DNA of 64,000 bases from positions 310,001 through 374,000 of the forward strand of contig NZ_JAHQZT010000001.1 of NCBI RefSeq assembly GCF_019061305.1, given 5' to 3'. Positions 1 through 8,687 of this stretch are shown one piece after another. The notes under the pieces are model-generated. The model was not told the DNA's origin. It saw only the letters and a program-made list of their open reading frames with translations, and ran no database searches. How positions within the stretch are numbered: the stretch's first letter is position 1; each line of letters opens with the position of its first letter. This DNA comes from Marinobacterium weihaiense (GTDB lineage: Bacteria; Pseudomonadota; Gammaproteobacteria; Pseudomonadales; Balneatricaceae). Position numbers and translations under genes: made by a program.

Positions 1-2086
1 CACCAAACTGGGCTTCCCAGATCACCAGCGCATTCGGTGTGGTCGTGGCATAACCGTATTCGAAGCCCAGCACCGCCTCTTCGGACAGGAAAGAGTCGTA
101 GATATCGAAGCTCGGCTGACCTTCAGCCAGATTCTGTAAGGGTACGTAGTTGCTGGAATCCTTCTGGTTATGCACCACGGCATGACGGTGAGAGAAGGTA
201 CCGCGACCCACGTCCTGACCGGTCAGTCGAACCGGATAGCCTTCAGCCAGCAGCGTGGCATATGCCATAGTTTCGGCAAAGCCCCAGTTGATTTCCATCG
301 CACCGGCAGCCATCTTCTTGCGATCTTCGTAGATCTTCTGAACCTGGCGCTGGATTGGAAAGCCTTCCGGGAATTCACAGGTCTTGTTGGCCAGCTCTTT
401 CAGCAGCTTCTGGTCAACAGAGGTGTCACACTCAAACGACCACTTGTGACCCAGGTAAGGACGCCAGTCGACAAACAATTCCTTGTTGGGTTCCATAACC
501 AAAGACTGGGCAACGTGCTCACCGTTTTCCAGCGCCTTACGGTAGTTCTGATCCAGAGCCTTGGCATCCTCCGCCGCCAAAACACCCTCTTCAATCAGGC
601 GTGCAGCGTAAAGCTCTTTGGTGGTCTTCTGAGACTTGATCTTGGCATACATCAGCGGCTGAGTACCGGACGGCTCATCCGCTTCATTGTGGCCACGGCG
701 ACGGTAGCACACCAGGTCAATCACAACATCTTTGTTGAATTCGTTGCGGTAATCCAGCGCCAGCTGAGTCACGAAGCGAACCGCTTCAGGGTCATCGCCA
801 TTGACATGGAAGATCGGTGCCTGAACCATCTTCGCCACATCGGTACAATATTCGGTGGAACGCGCATCTTCCTTCTTGGAAGTGGTGAAGCCTACCTGGT
901 TATTGACGACGATGTGAATGGTGCCGCCCGTCTTGTAAGCACGGGTCTGTGACATCTGGAAGGTTTCCATGACCACGCCCTGACCGGCAAACGCCGCATC
1001 ACCATGGATGGAAACTGGAATGACGCTGTTGCCTGTCTTGTCGTCGCGGCGATCCTGACGGGCACGTACGGACCCCTCGACGACCGGAGACACGATCTCA
1101 AGGTGGGACGGGTTGAACGCCATGGCCAGATGCACTTCACCACCCGGGGTCATGACGTTGGATGAGAACCCCTGGTGATACTTAACGTCACCGGACGTTT
1201 CCAGTGTTTTCTTGCCTTCGAACTCACCGAACAGCTCTTGCGGGTTTTTGCCGAAGATATTGACCAGCACGTTGAGACGGCCACGGTGAGCCATGCCGAT
1301 AACCAGCTCTTTTGCACCGTCACGACCGGCGCGCTGAACCAGCTCATCCAGGCAAGGAATCAGAGACTCGCCACCTTCTAGGCCGAAACGCTTGGCGCCG
1401 GCATAACGGGAACCCAGGTATTTTTCCAGACCTTCAGCCGCTGCCAGGCGCTCGAGAATGTGCTTGCGCTCGTCGTTGCTCAGTACGGGATGGCTGCGCA
1501 CTGGCTCCATGCGAGACTGAATCCAGCGCTTTTCCTGGGTGTCGACGATATGCATGTACTCGGCGCCGACGGTAGTGCAGTAAGTTTTATTAAGATCAGC
1601 CAGGATTTCTTTAAGCGAGCTTTCTTCAGGGCCGAAGAATAGAGAACCGAGCTGAAAGCGTGTATCCAGATCAGCTTCGGACAGTTCGTGGAAGCGCAGA
1701 TCCAGGTCGGGTACCTGTTCGCGTTCCATCAGGTTCAGAGGATCAATATCAGCATGCTGGTGGCCACGCACGCGGAAGGCATTGATCATGCGCAGCACGC
1801 GAACCTGTTTCTTTTCATGCTCCGAGCTAACACTGCTGCTCGAAACCGGAGTGGCACGCTTCTGATTCTTGGAGAGGAGAAGGAAGTGTTCCCGGATGGT
1901 GGAGTGAGGAACATCCTGAGAGATGCTTTCACCAACCTTGGGGAGTCGATCAAACTCTTCACGCCATTCTTGTGGAACAGCGTTAGGGTCCATCAAATAG
2001 GTTTCGTATAGTTGTTCAACATATGAAAGGTTGCCCCCATAAAGATGGGCATTCTTCCACATCTGCTCCATTATGCCATCTTGCAT
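1..2086 (-). CDS. sucA: 2-oxoglutarate dehydrogenase E1 component (3' part missing)
   Basis: Thiamine-diphosphate-dependent E1 subunit of the 2-oxoglutarate dehydrogenase complex of the TCA cycle, cytoplasmic. The first 695 codons are present; the C-terminal third lies beyond the left edge. The start MQDGIMEQMWKNAHLYGGN and the following NAVPQEW stretch are typical of SucA N-termini, and the reading frame stays open to position 1. ATG at 2086 is chosen because a GGTGAG ribosome site lies 6 nt upstream; an in-frame ATG at 2092 abuts that site and is less likely. It lies downstream of sdhB on the same strand but is separated from it by a terminator, so it probably has its own promoter. Very sure of identity. 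Confidence 0.95.
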   Translation of the reverse strand, partial: MQDGIMEQMWKNAHLYGGNLSYVEQLYETYLMDPNAVPQEWREEFDRLPKVGESISQDVPHSTIREHFLLLSKNQKRATPVSSSSVSSEHEKKQVRVLRMINAFRVRGHQHADIDPLNLMEREQVPDLDLRFHELSEADLDTRFQLGSLFFGPEESSLKEILADLNKTYCTTVGAEYMHIVDTQEKRWIQSRMEPVRSHPVLSNDERKHILERLAAAEGLEKYLGSRYAGAKRFGLEGGESLIPCLDELVQRAGRDGAKELVIGMAHRGRLNVLVNIFGKNPQELFGEFEGKKTLETSGDVKYHQGFSSNVMTPGGEVHLAMAFNPSHLEIVSPVVEGSVRARQDRRDDKTGNSVIPVSIHGDAAFAGQGVVMETFQMSQTRAYKTGGTIHIVVNNQVGFTTSKKEDARSTEYCTDVAKMVQAPIFHVNGDDPEAVRFVTQLALDYRNEFNKDVVIDLVCYRRRGHNEADEPSGTQPLMYAKIKSQKTTKELYAARLIEEGVLAAEDAKALDQNYRKALENGEHVAQSLVMEPNKELFVDWRPYLGHKWSFECDTSVDQKLLKELANKTCEFPEGFPIQRQVQKIYEDRKKMAAGAMEINWGFAETMAYATLLAEGYPVRLTGQDVGRGTFSHRHAVVHNQKDSSNYVPLQNLAEGQPSFDIYDSFLSEEAVLGFEYGYATTTPNALVIWEAQFG

Positions 2087-2360
2087 TATCATCTCACCCT
2101 GGCTCTGAGAGGGCGCTGCAACGGTCAGGCTGCACTATTTCCTGTACCGGCAGTCCTTCGACCCTCTGCTGATTACCGTTTTGTATATTCCTCGCAACCA
2201 CCACGGATCGCGTGCGGTTGCGGGCAATAATTCTACGCTTTTTATTACAGGCTTTACACTGCCTGCGACTCGATTCTACAAAATATTCGCGCCGCGTCGA
2301 CATAGGCCTTTTGGCTAGTGGCCGAAATAATGCCACAACCACCTGCAGCTTATTTCAGGC
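2087..2360 (-). other. sdhB-sucA intergenic region
   Basis: About 270 bases between the sdh terminator and sucA with no convincing gene. Since a strong terminator precedes it, the sucA promoter should lie here, but I could not pick out clear -35/-10 boxes. The short ORFs that cross it in other frames have no ribosome sites or recognisable products. Confidence 0.5.
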
Positions 2361-2390
2361 AAAAAAAAACGGCATCTAGGATGCCGTTTT
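2361..2390 (-). terminator. Rho-independent terminator of the sdhCDAB operon
   Basis: An 11-bp perfect stem (2366-2376 with 2380-2390, 3-nt loop) lies 15 bases after the sdhB stop. Read leftward it runs into an uninterrupted U tract, the usual intrinsic terminator form. Confidence 0.9.
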
Positions 2391-2405
2391 CTGAGCTGAC
2401 AACGA

Positions 2406-3110
2406 TCAGGTTGCCTGCTGGATCAACATGTTGCGAATCTTGCCAATCGCCTTGGTCGGGTTAAGACCCTTCGGACAAACACTCACGCAGTTCATGATAC
2501 CGTGACAACGGAACACACTGAACGGGTCGTCCAACTCGGCCAGACGCTCCTTGGTGGCAGTATCACGACTATCCGCCAAGAAGCGGTAAGCCTGCAGCAG
2601 ACCGGACGGACCTACGAACTTGTCCGGATTCCACCAGAAAGATGGGCAAGAAGTGGAGCAACATGCACAGAGAATACACTCGTACAGACCGTCCAGTTCA
2701 GCACGCTCTTCCGGAGACTGCAAACGCTCAATCGCAGGCGCAGGCGTATCGTTGATCAGGAACGGCTTGATCTTCTCGTACTGCTTGTAGAACTGGGTCA
2801 TGTCAATGACCAAGTCACGAATGACCGGTAGACCCGGCAACGGACGCAGAACCAGCTTGTCGTTCTCGACCACTTCGGACAGCGGCGTGATACATGCCAG
2901 TCCGTTCTTGCCGTTCATGTTCATGCCGTCGGAGCCACAAACACCCTCACGACAAGAGCGACGGTACGCCAGGGTCGCGTCTTTTTCCTTCAGCAGCTGG
3001 AGCAGATCCAGCACCATGATGTCCTTACCACCCGGGATGTCGATATGGACATCCTGCATGTATGGAGCATCATCAATTTCAGGGTTGTAACGATATACAC
3101 TTACCAGCAT
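2406..3110 (-). CDS. sdhB: Succinate dehydrogenase iron-sulfur subunit
   Basis: Carries electrons from the flavoprotein SdhA to the membrane quinone site in respiratory complex II. At 234 residues it has the family's usual length. Three Fe-S ligand clusters are visible: SCREGVCGSDGMNMN (2Fe-2S, near residue 53), CILCACCSTSCP (4Fe-4S) and CHGIMNCVSVCPKGLNP (3Fe-4S/4Fe-4S). It starts 12 bases after the sdhA stop and is the last gene of sdhCDAB, followed by a terminator. Confidence 0.97.
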   Translation of the reverse strand: MLVSVYRYNPEIDDAPYMQDVHIDIPGGKDIMVLDLLQLLKEKDATLAYRRSCREGVCGSDGMNMNGKNGLACITPLSEVVENDKLVLRPLPGLPVIRDLVIDMTQFYKQYEKIKPFLINDTPAPAIERLQSPEERAELDGLYECILCACCSTSCPSFWWNPDKFVGPSGLLQAYRFLADSRDTATKERLAELDDPFSVFRCHGIMNCVSVCPKGLNPTKAIGKIRNMLIQQAT

Positions 3111-3122
3111 CGTACCAGCCTC

Positions 3123-4898
3123 TTAATAAGTTCGTACTTTCGGCGGGAACGGGTCCATGGTCTTCGGTGCAAAGTTCACTGCACGCTTGCCTACGGACTT
3201 GTCCTGCGGGAAGAAGACAGAGTGGCACAGCCAGTTTTCGTCATCACGCTCGGTGAAGTCGTTACGGGCATGAGCACCACGAGATTCTTTCCGCTCCTCG
3301 GCCGCAATCGCAGTTGCTTCCGCAACTTCCATCAGGTTTTCAAGCTCCAGCGCTTCAATACGCGAGGTATTGAATGCCTGACTCTTGTCATCCAGATGTA
3401 CGTTTGCAACACGTTCACGGATCTCTTCCAGCAGCTTCAGACCCTTCTGCATGCTGTCGCCGTCACGGAATACACCGAAGTACAGCTGCATGGTGTCCTG
3501 CAGAGTCTTGCGAACGTCGGCAACATTATCGCCACCAGTACTGTTATTCAGACGGTTCAGGCGCGCCATGGCTGCTTCGATGTCAGACTCGGTAGCCTGG
3601 GGCACTTCATAGCCTTCACGCATCTGCTGTTCGATCTGCATGCCAGCCGCACGACCAAACACCACCAGGTCAAGCAGAGAGTTGCCACCCAGACGGTTAG
3701 CACCGTGTACAGATACACACGCCGCTTCACCACAGGCAAACAGACCATTAACGATCTTGTCCTCGCCTGTTTCGGGATCAGGAGAAATTGCCTGACCGCC
3801 GATATTAGTTGCAATACCACCCATCATGTAATGACAAGTCGGCACAACCGGAATCGGCTCTTTCACAGGATCGGTAGCTGCGAATGTCTTGGACAGCTCA
3901 CAGATACCCGGCAGGCGGGAGTGCAGAACTTCCTCACCCAGGTGATCCAGCTTCAGATAAACGTGGTCGCCGTTTTCACCGCAGCCGCGACCTTCCAGAA
4001 TCTCCAGAATCATGGAGCGGGCAACAACGTCACGACCGGCAAGGTCTTTAGCGTTCGGCGCGTAACGCTCCATGAAGCGCTCGCCGTCCTTGTTGATCAG
4101 GTAACCACCTTCACCACGGCAGCCTTCGGTCACAAGCACGCCCGCACCGGCAATACCGGTCGGGTGGAACTGCCACATTTCCATATCCTGAACCGCAACA
4201 CCGGCACGCATGGCCATGCCAATACCGTCACCGGTATTGATGAGGGCATTAGTAGTGGACGCATAGATACGACCCGCACCACCGGTAGCCAGTACCGTTG
4301 CCTTAGCCTTGACATACACGGTCTCGCCGGTTTCGATGCAGATAGCAATACAGCCAACCACGTCGCCCTGGGAGTTCTTTACCAGATCGACTGCATACCA
4401 CTCATTGAGGAAAGTAGTACCGGCTTTCATGTTGGCCTGGTATAGAGTATGCAACAGAGCATGACCGGTACGGTCAGCTGCTGCACAGGTGCGCGCTGCC
4501 TGGGTCGGGTTATCCGGCCCCTTGGACTGACCACCGAACGGACGCTGGTAGATACGCCCCACTTCGGTACGGGAGAACGGCAGCCCCATGTGATCCAGCT
4601 CGAATACAGCCTGAGGACCTACAGAGCACATGTACTCAATTGCGTCCTGGTCGCCAATGTAATCTGACCCCTTGACGGTGTCATACATATGCCAGCGCCA
4701 GTCATCGTTCGGATCAGCACTCGCGATCGCACAGGTAATACCACCCTGAGCAGACACGGTGTGAGAACGAGTAGGAAATACTTTGGTGACACAGGCGGTA
4801 TTCAGGCCTGACTGTGCAAGCTGCAGCGCTGCGCGCATGCCTGCACCACCACCACCGACTACAATTGCGTCGAAAGTAAGCGTACGCAGTTTAGACAT
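3123..4898 (-). CDS. sdhA: Succinate dehydrogenase flavoprotein subunit
   Basis: Oxidises succinate to fumarate with covalently bound FAD on the cytoplasmic face of complex II. The 591 residues match the family. The dinucleotide-binding GGGGAGM lies near residue 17, the flavin-attachment histidine sits in [10 protein letters not shown] near residue 45, and the substrate-site regions ([22 protein letters not shown]) are intact. The gene begins 3 bases after sdhD and is translated as part of sdhCDAB. Confidence 0.97.
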   Translation of the reverse strand: MSKLRTLTFDAIVVGGGGAGMRAALQLAQSGLNTACVTKVFPTRSHTVSAQGGITCAIASADPNDDWRWHMYDTVKGSDYIGDQDAIEYMCSVGPQAVFELDHMGLPFSRTEVGRIYQRPFGGQSKGPDNPTQAARTCAAADRTGHALLHTLYQANMKAGTTFLNEWYAVDLVKNSQGDVVGCIAICIETGETVYVKAKATVLATGGAGRIYASTTNALINTGDGIGMAMRAGVAVQDMEMWQFHPTGIAGAGVLVTEGCRGEGGYLINKDGERFMERYAPNAKDLAGRDVVARSMILEILEGRGCGENGDHVYLKLDHLGEEVLHSRLPGICELSKTFAATDPVKEPIPVVPTCHYMMGGIATNIGGQAISPDPETGEDKIVNGLFACGEAACVSVHGANRLGGNSLLDLVVFGRAAGMQIEQQMREGYEVPQATESDIEAAMARLNRLNNSTGGDNVADVRKTLQDTMQLYFGVFRDGDSMQKGLKLLEEIRERVANVHLDDKSQAFNTSRIEALELENLMEVAEATAIAAEERKESRGAHARNDFTERDDENWLCHSVFFPQDKSVGKRAVNFAPKTMDPFPPKVRTY

Positions 4899-4901
4899 GT
4901 T

Positions 4902-5249
4902 TTAGATACCCCACAGAATCTGAACGCCCCACACGACGTAGATAAACGCCAGCAGGCCGCATGCGGACTGGAATACAAAGCGAGCACCGGTCGGCTTGAT
5001 GTAGTCAGTGGAAACAGACCACATGCCAATCCATGCGTGTGCTACCATGGACAGTATCGCCAGCAGGGTATAGATACGCATCACCGTACCATTGAACAGC
5101 TCTTTCCATTGCTCATAACCCAGATCCGGGTTCAACAGAAGGTAGCCGATCATGAAAACAGTGTAAGTCAGCAGTACCAGCGCAGTAACACGCTGCATCA
5201 TCCAGTCATACAGACCACTGCGACCAAAGCTTGTAATACTAGTTACCAT
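4902..5249 (-). CDS. sdhD: Succinate dehydrogenase membrane anchor subunit
   Basis: Hydrophobic 115-residue protein with three predicted membrane helices (about residues 15-38, 52-75 and 88-110). With SdhC it anchors complex II, binds haem b and forms the ubiquinone site. The HAWIGMWSVSTDYIK stretch is characteristic of the family. It overlaps the end of sdhC by 7 bases, which suggests translational coupling. Confidence 0.93.
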   Translation of the reverse strand: MVTSITSFGRSGLYDWMMQRVTALVLLTYTVFMIGYLLLNPDLGYEQWKELFNGTVMRIYTLLAILSMVAHAWIGMWSVSTDYIKPTGARFVFQSACGLLAFIYVVWGVQILWGI

Positions 5250-5620
5250 ATCCAGACTCCCGCCAGCAGAATAGCGATTGCCGCTACTACTAAGGTGACT
5301 TTCGCAGCCAGACGACCGCTTTCCAGTTCTTCACAGTGACCCAGATCCATGACCAGGTGCTTGATACCTGCAAAGAAGTGGTACAGCAGCGCTGAAACCA
5401 GTCCCCATGCAATGAGTTTTGCCAGGAAGGACTCCTGGAGCATCTCAGCGGCTTCATTGAAGCCAGCCTGAGACTCCAGCGAAAGACTCAACACATACAT
5501 CATAAAGATGGCGCCGAAGAACAGCGCCACCCCTGTTACGCGATGAATGATCGAAGAGATCGCCGGGAGTGGCTGTTTTATGGTTCTCAGATCTAAATTT
5601 ACAGGTCTTTTCTTGTTCAC
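5243..5620 (-). CDS. sdhC: Succinate dehydrogenase cytochrome b556 subunit
   Basis: First gene of sdhCDAB, 125 residues with three predicted membrane helices. The N-terminal RPVNLDLRTIKQPLPAISSI and the SIIHRVTGV motif are SdhC signatures. The histidine in LYHFFAGIKHLVMDLGH is the expected haem b ligand. It is transcribed away from gltA across a shared 447-base region. Confidence 0.94.
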   Translation of the reverse strand: MNKKRPVNLDLRTIKQPLPAISSIIHRVTGVALFFGAIFMMYVLSLSLESQAGFNEAAEMLQESFLAKLIAWGLVSALLYHFFAGIKHLVMDLGHCEELESGRLAAKVTLVVAAIAILLAGVWIW

Positions 5621-6067
5621 GGCTCTAGTTCACACTTTTTTTCTGCCCAATTGCAGGACAAGAGGACAAGGTTGCTAGGAAGTGCTCAGAGAGTAGTACC
5701 TCGAGATGCCAGAACTGACACTAAACCAGCGGGCACGGTGGCAACTCAGGTGCGAGAGTATAGACAGATCGCATATGGAATACAACGCGATAACGGGCCC
5801 TTAAGGCTTAAGTCTAGTGTACTGATCCGAGGTTTATTGGTGTTCGTAAGGCCTTGGTTTACCACCGGACTTCTTTCTTTATACACAAGCCAAGACCAGT
5901 TTTAATCGCCTTCTTTTCAGCGTGTTGCATTACAACACTTTGCCTAAAGGCTTAATTGACAATCCCATTTCAAACTCTATAGTGGTCGAGTCCTTTTTCG
6001 GGCCATTTCCTATGACGCGGCGCATCAGTTTGCCGCAGCAATACAAACAGAATGATAGGAGCCTCTA
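5621..6067. promoter_or_regulatory. Divergent sdhC-gltA regulatory region
   Basis: A 447-base gap between divergent TCA-cycle operons. The gltA side has a good sigma-70 promoter, annotated separately. An sdhC promoter must lie in 5640-5900, but no box pair there is convincing by eye. A short plus-strand ORF (5651-5905) has no ribosome site and looks spurious. Confidence 0.6.
5956..5983 (+). promoter_or_regulatory. gltA promoter
   Basis: Consensus -35 TTGACA (5956-5961), 16-bp spacer, -10 TATAGT (5978-5983). Transcription would start near 5990, leaving a leader of roughly 75 bases before the gltA ATG at 6068, which is preceded by an AGGAG ribosome site. Confidence 0.75.
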
Positions 6068-7345
6068 ATGGCTGACAAGAAAGCACGTTTGACAGTCGAT
6101 GGTCTGGACGAAGCGATCGAATTGCCGGTTTACTCCGGTACTGAAGGTCCCGACGTCATAGATGTACGCCCGTTGACCGGTAATGGTCTGTTCACTTACG
6201 ACCCCGGCTTCGTATCCACGGCGGCATGCGAATCCAAAATCACCTATATTGATGGTGCCAATGGTATTCTGCTGCATCGCGGCTATCCGATTGAACAGCT
6301 GGCTGAAAAGTCAGACTATCTTGAAGTCTGCTACCTGCTGCTGAATGGCGAACTGCCGACCGCAGAACAGAAAGAAAAGTTCGTCAACACCATCTCTAAC
6401 CACACCATGGTTCATGAGCAGCTGAGCCAGTTCTTCAAGGGCTTCCGTCGCGATGCTCACCCGATGGCAATCATGTGTGGTGTTGTTGGTGCCCTGTCTG
6501 CCTTCTACCACGACTCTCTTGACATCAATGACCCGCACCACCGTGAAGTGTGCGCGTATCGCCTGATCGCCAAGATGCCGACTCTGGCCGCCATGTGCTA
6601 CAAGTACTCCATCGGCCAGCCGTTCATGTACCCGCAGAATAATCTCAGCTACGGCGAGAACTTTTTGCGCATGATGTTCGGCACTCCGTGCGCTGATTAT
6701 GAAGTCAATCCGGTGCTGGCCCGCGCCATGGATCGCATCTTCATCCTGCACGCTGATCATGAACAGAACGCGTCCACATCCACCGTTCGCCTGGCAGGCT
6801 CCTCCGGCGCCAACCCGTTCGCCTGCATTGCCGCCGGTATTGCAGCACTCTGGGGTCCGGCACACGGCGGCGCCAATGAAGCCGTGCTGAACATGCTGGA
6901 TGAAATCGGCGATGCCGAAAACATCCCAGAGTTCATCGAAAAGGCCAAGGATCCGAACGACCCGTTCCGCCTGATGGGCTTCGGTCACCGCGTTTACCGC
7001 AACTTCGACCCGCGCGCCAAGGTCATGAAAAAGACCTGCGACGAGGTTCTCGGCCTGCTGGGCATCGAAAACGACCCGCAGCTGCAGATTGCCAAGCAAC
7101 TGGAACAGATCGCCCTGGAAGACGAATACTTCGTCAAGCGCAAGCTGTATCCGAATGTCGACTTCTACTCAGGCATTATCCTGAAGGCAATCGGCATTCC
7201 GACCAACATGTTCACCGTAATCTTCGCCCTGTCTCGCACAATCGGCTGGATTTCACACTGGAATGAATTCCACTCCAGTCCGAACAAGATCGGCCGCCCG
7301 CGTCAGTTGTACACTGGCGAACAGCAGCGTGACTACCCGGCCTGA
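6068..7345 (+). CDS. gltA: Citrate synthase (type II)
   Basis: Condenses oxaloacetate and acetyl-CoA to citrate; cytoplasmic, first TCA-cycle step. The 425 residues and extended N-terminus fit the hexameric, NADH-inhibited type II enzymes of Gram-negative bacteria. The catalytic residues are visible: His in [10 protein letters not shown], His in [14 protein letters not shown], and Asp in VDFYSG. The ATG at 6068 has an AGGAG site, and a terminator follows the stop. It diverges from sdhCDAB, a common arrangement in Pseudomonas relatives. Confidence 0.97.
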   Translation: MADKKARLTVDGLDEAIELPVYSGTEGPDVIDVRPLTGNGLFTYDPGFVSTAACESKITYIDGANGILLHRGYPIEQLAEKSDYLEVCYLLLNGELPTAEQKEKFVNTISNHTMVHEQLSQFFKGFRRDAHPMAIMCGVVGALSAFYHDSLDINDPHHREVCAYRLIAKMPTLAAMCYKYSIGQPFMYPQNNLSYGENFLRMMFGTPCADYEVNPVLARAMDRIFILHADHEQNASTSTVRLAGSSGANPFACIAAGIAALWGPAHGGANEAVLNMLDEIGDAENIPEFIEKAKDPNDPFRLMGFGHRVYRNFDPRAKVMKKTCDEVLGLLGIENDPQLQIAKQLEQIALEDEYFVKRKLYPNVDFYSGIILKAIGIPTNMFTVIFALSRTIGWISHWNEFHSSPNKIGRPRQLYTGEQQRDYPA

Positions 7346-7361
7346 TAAGCCTTGACTTTAA

Positions 7362-7388
7362 AAGCCCCGCCTTGCGGGGCTTTTTTTG
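7362..7388 (+). terminator. Rho-independent terminator after gltA
   Basis: GC-rich hairpin (AAGCCCCGC / GCGGGGCTT, short loop) followed by seven Ts, about 17 bases past the gltA stop. Confidence 0.92.
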
Positions 7389-7479
7389 TTGCACCCCTAG
7401 AACTCCTGCCTAGTGCTTTCAGCCTGTATTTCACCTATAGTTGTATCAGGATTCCATGCGTTCAAAAGGAGTATTGAAC

Positions 7480-7701
7480 ATGCTGTGCAACTGCCTACCC
7501 TGCCAGCGGCTCATCAACACAGGCCAGCGCCACCCTAACATCATTACCATTAGCCATATTCATCAAAGCGAACTGGCAAAGTGCGAAATTTGCTCAAGTT
7601 ACTTTCTATATGAGAACGGCTTCTGGGAATTAATGTCACCTCAGAAAAATGCTTCCAGTATACATTCCGGGCTTTCAAAAGTTGCTTATATGCAAAACTG
7701 A
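7480..7701 (+). CDS. Small cysteine-rich protein of unknown function
   Basis: A 73-residue ORF starting at ATG 7480, chosen over an upstream in-frame TTG because AAAAGGAG lies 8 nt before the ATG. Cysteines cluster as CNCLPC at residues 3-8 and CEIC near residue 40, spacing that would suit a small zinc-binding fold. The C-terminal half is not cysteine-rich. I do not recognise the family. It stands alone between the gltA terminator and a convergent gene, so a real but minor gene seems likely. Confidence 0.55.
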   Translation: MLCNCLPCQRLINTGQRHPNIITISHIHQSELAKCEICSSYFLYENGFWELMSPQKNASSIHSGLSKVAYMQN

Positions 7702-7726
7702 ATTGCAGACTTTTAGTATAAAATCC

Positions 7727-7754
7727 GCAGGCGTTAGTTTTCTTTTACGCCTGC
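7727..7754. terminator. Hairpin between convergent genes, possible terminator
   Basis: Perfect 8-bp arms (GCAGGCGT / ACGCCTGC) around a 12-nt T-rich loop. It lies between the small Cys-rich gene and the convergent SLOG-domain gene. Read leftward the hairpin is followed by GGATTTTA, a weak terminator tail for the minus-strand gene. Confidence 0.35.
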
Positions 7755-7815
7755 TCCCTCTTCAACAACCAAATACCTGATACATAACTGCACAGTATTA
7801 CAATCAGCCTGATGG

Positions 7816-8313
7816 TTAGTATTCTGGACTTTCACCTAACTCCGTCACCAATTCAATCATCCTGGCAACAAGCATGAATACATAGTCATATACCCCCGGA
7901 CACCTTCCTTCTCGCGGGCCTGCAACATTCAAACAACCTACCCGGTTGTCACATACAAACTCGAGCAATGATACAGCGGCACTCTCATGAGTAATCATCG
8001 ACATATCAATCAGCTTGAACGGCTTACCCTTCTTCAAACAGGAGGACAAGGCAAGCGCCGTACCACCCTGCGGCATACCATGATAGATAATGCAGTTAGC
8101 ATCGGCTGCCTCAACATTCAAGCGCGTCCGCTGTCGATAGCCCGCCTCGATTTCGGTTAAAGGATAACGACCAGGAATCACACCATCCTCCGCCGCCCGC
8201 CCTGCCGGACAGTGACCGCCCACCGCCATGCCAGCGACCATCGCCGCATCAAGCCCCGCCCGATCCGCTCCCGTCTGACCACCACTGATAATTTTCTGCA
8301 AACCCGGATACAC
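7816..8313 (-). CDS. Putative molybdenum-cofactor carrier protein (SLOG-like fold)
   Basis: A 165-residue protein with the N-terminal signature KIISGGQTGADRAGLDAA, typical of the putative molybdenum carrier family (related to the SLOG/LOG nucleotide-binding folds). An open frame extends upstream to 8508 but crosses a tRNA remnant and its terminator, so it cannot be the real start. GTG 8313 is preferred: GAGGGA lies 7 nt upstream (TTG 8316 is the alternative). The domain then begins 3-5 residues in and the length fits the family. It is chromosomal, just outside the left att site of the integrated element. Exact ligand unknown. Confidence 0.8.
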   Translation of the reverse strand: MYPGLQKIISGGQTGADRAGLDAAMVAGMAVGGHCPAGRAAEDGVIPGRYPLTEIEAGYRQRTRLNVEAADANCIIYHGMPQGGTALALSSCLKKGKPFKLIDMSMITHESAAVSLLEFVCDNRVGCLNVAGPREGRCPGVYDYVFMLVARMIELVTELGESPEY

Positions 8314-8404
8314 CAATCGCTCCCTCTTCCCTGAAAAACTGCGCACAACCAGGCGACCCTCCTGCACACCACGCGCAATCCACTCTGCGGCCCGCCACAA
8401 CAAC

Positions 8405-8437
8405 AAAAAAGCCGCTCGGCATGACCCGTTAGCGGCT
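8405..8437 (-). terminator. Original chromosomal tRNA-Val terminator, stranded by the insertion
   Basis: Hairpin with arms AGCCGCT/AGCGGCT and a conserved inner segment, running leftward into six Us. It follows the tRNA-Val 3' remnant exactly as a tRNA terminator would. A near-identical hairpin follows the intact tRNA-Val at 27003-27036. Confidence 0.8.
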
Positions 8438-8448
8438 TTCTCAAAATT

Positions 8449-8497
8449 TGGTAGGACTAACTGGATTCGAACCAGCGACCCCCACCATGTCAAGGTG
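8449..8497 (-). pseudogene. 3' half of tRNA-Val(GAC) left at the element's left end
   Basis: 49 bases matching the 3' part of the intact tRNA-Val at 27054-27130, from the CCA end through the T arm, variable loop and anticodon stem-loop, with one mismatch at 8466. Similarity stops sharply at 8497. This is the remnant of the original target tRNA gene. Confidence 0.9.
8467..8497. repeat. Left attachment core (31-bp direct repeat)
   Basis: Perfect 31-bp match to 27072-27102. It covers the anticodon arm to the T arm of tRNA-Val, the usual crossover zone for tyrosine integrases. The integrase gene begins about 190 bp to its right. Confidence 0.88.
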
Positions 8498-8639
8498 AGA
8501 AAAGCCACTTTTCACCATTTCACTACACCCCGCGCCAGCACTGCGTTTCAGCGAATTACTCTTTTAGATTCAGTACCTTAGGATCAATATGCGTTGTTTC
8601 GCGTTGTATCTGTTAGTTTCTATAAATTGCGCTATCATG

Positions 8640-8668
8640 TTCCCGAAACGTTCCCGAGTTTTCCCGAG
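8640..8668 (+). promoter_or_regulatory. Candidate integrase arm-type sites, left end
   Basis: Three direct copies of TTCCCGA(A/G) begin at 8640, 8651 and 8661, spaced 11 and 10 bp, about one helical turn. The same motif recurs three times in the same orientation at the right end (26961-26992). Paired arrays just inside both att cores suggest arm-type binding sites for the integrase or its directionality factor. They also lie just upstream of the integrase start, so they could be autoregulatory. Confidence 0.6.
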
Positions 8669-8687
8669 TCCATTTACAGGCTTAATC

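Noticed and set aside
8314..8508. N-terminal extension of the molybdenum-carrier gene to 8508
   Set aside because: It would translate the tRNA remnant and its terminator. The family domain begins right after GTG 8313, which has its own ribosome site.
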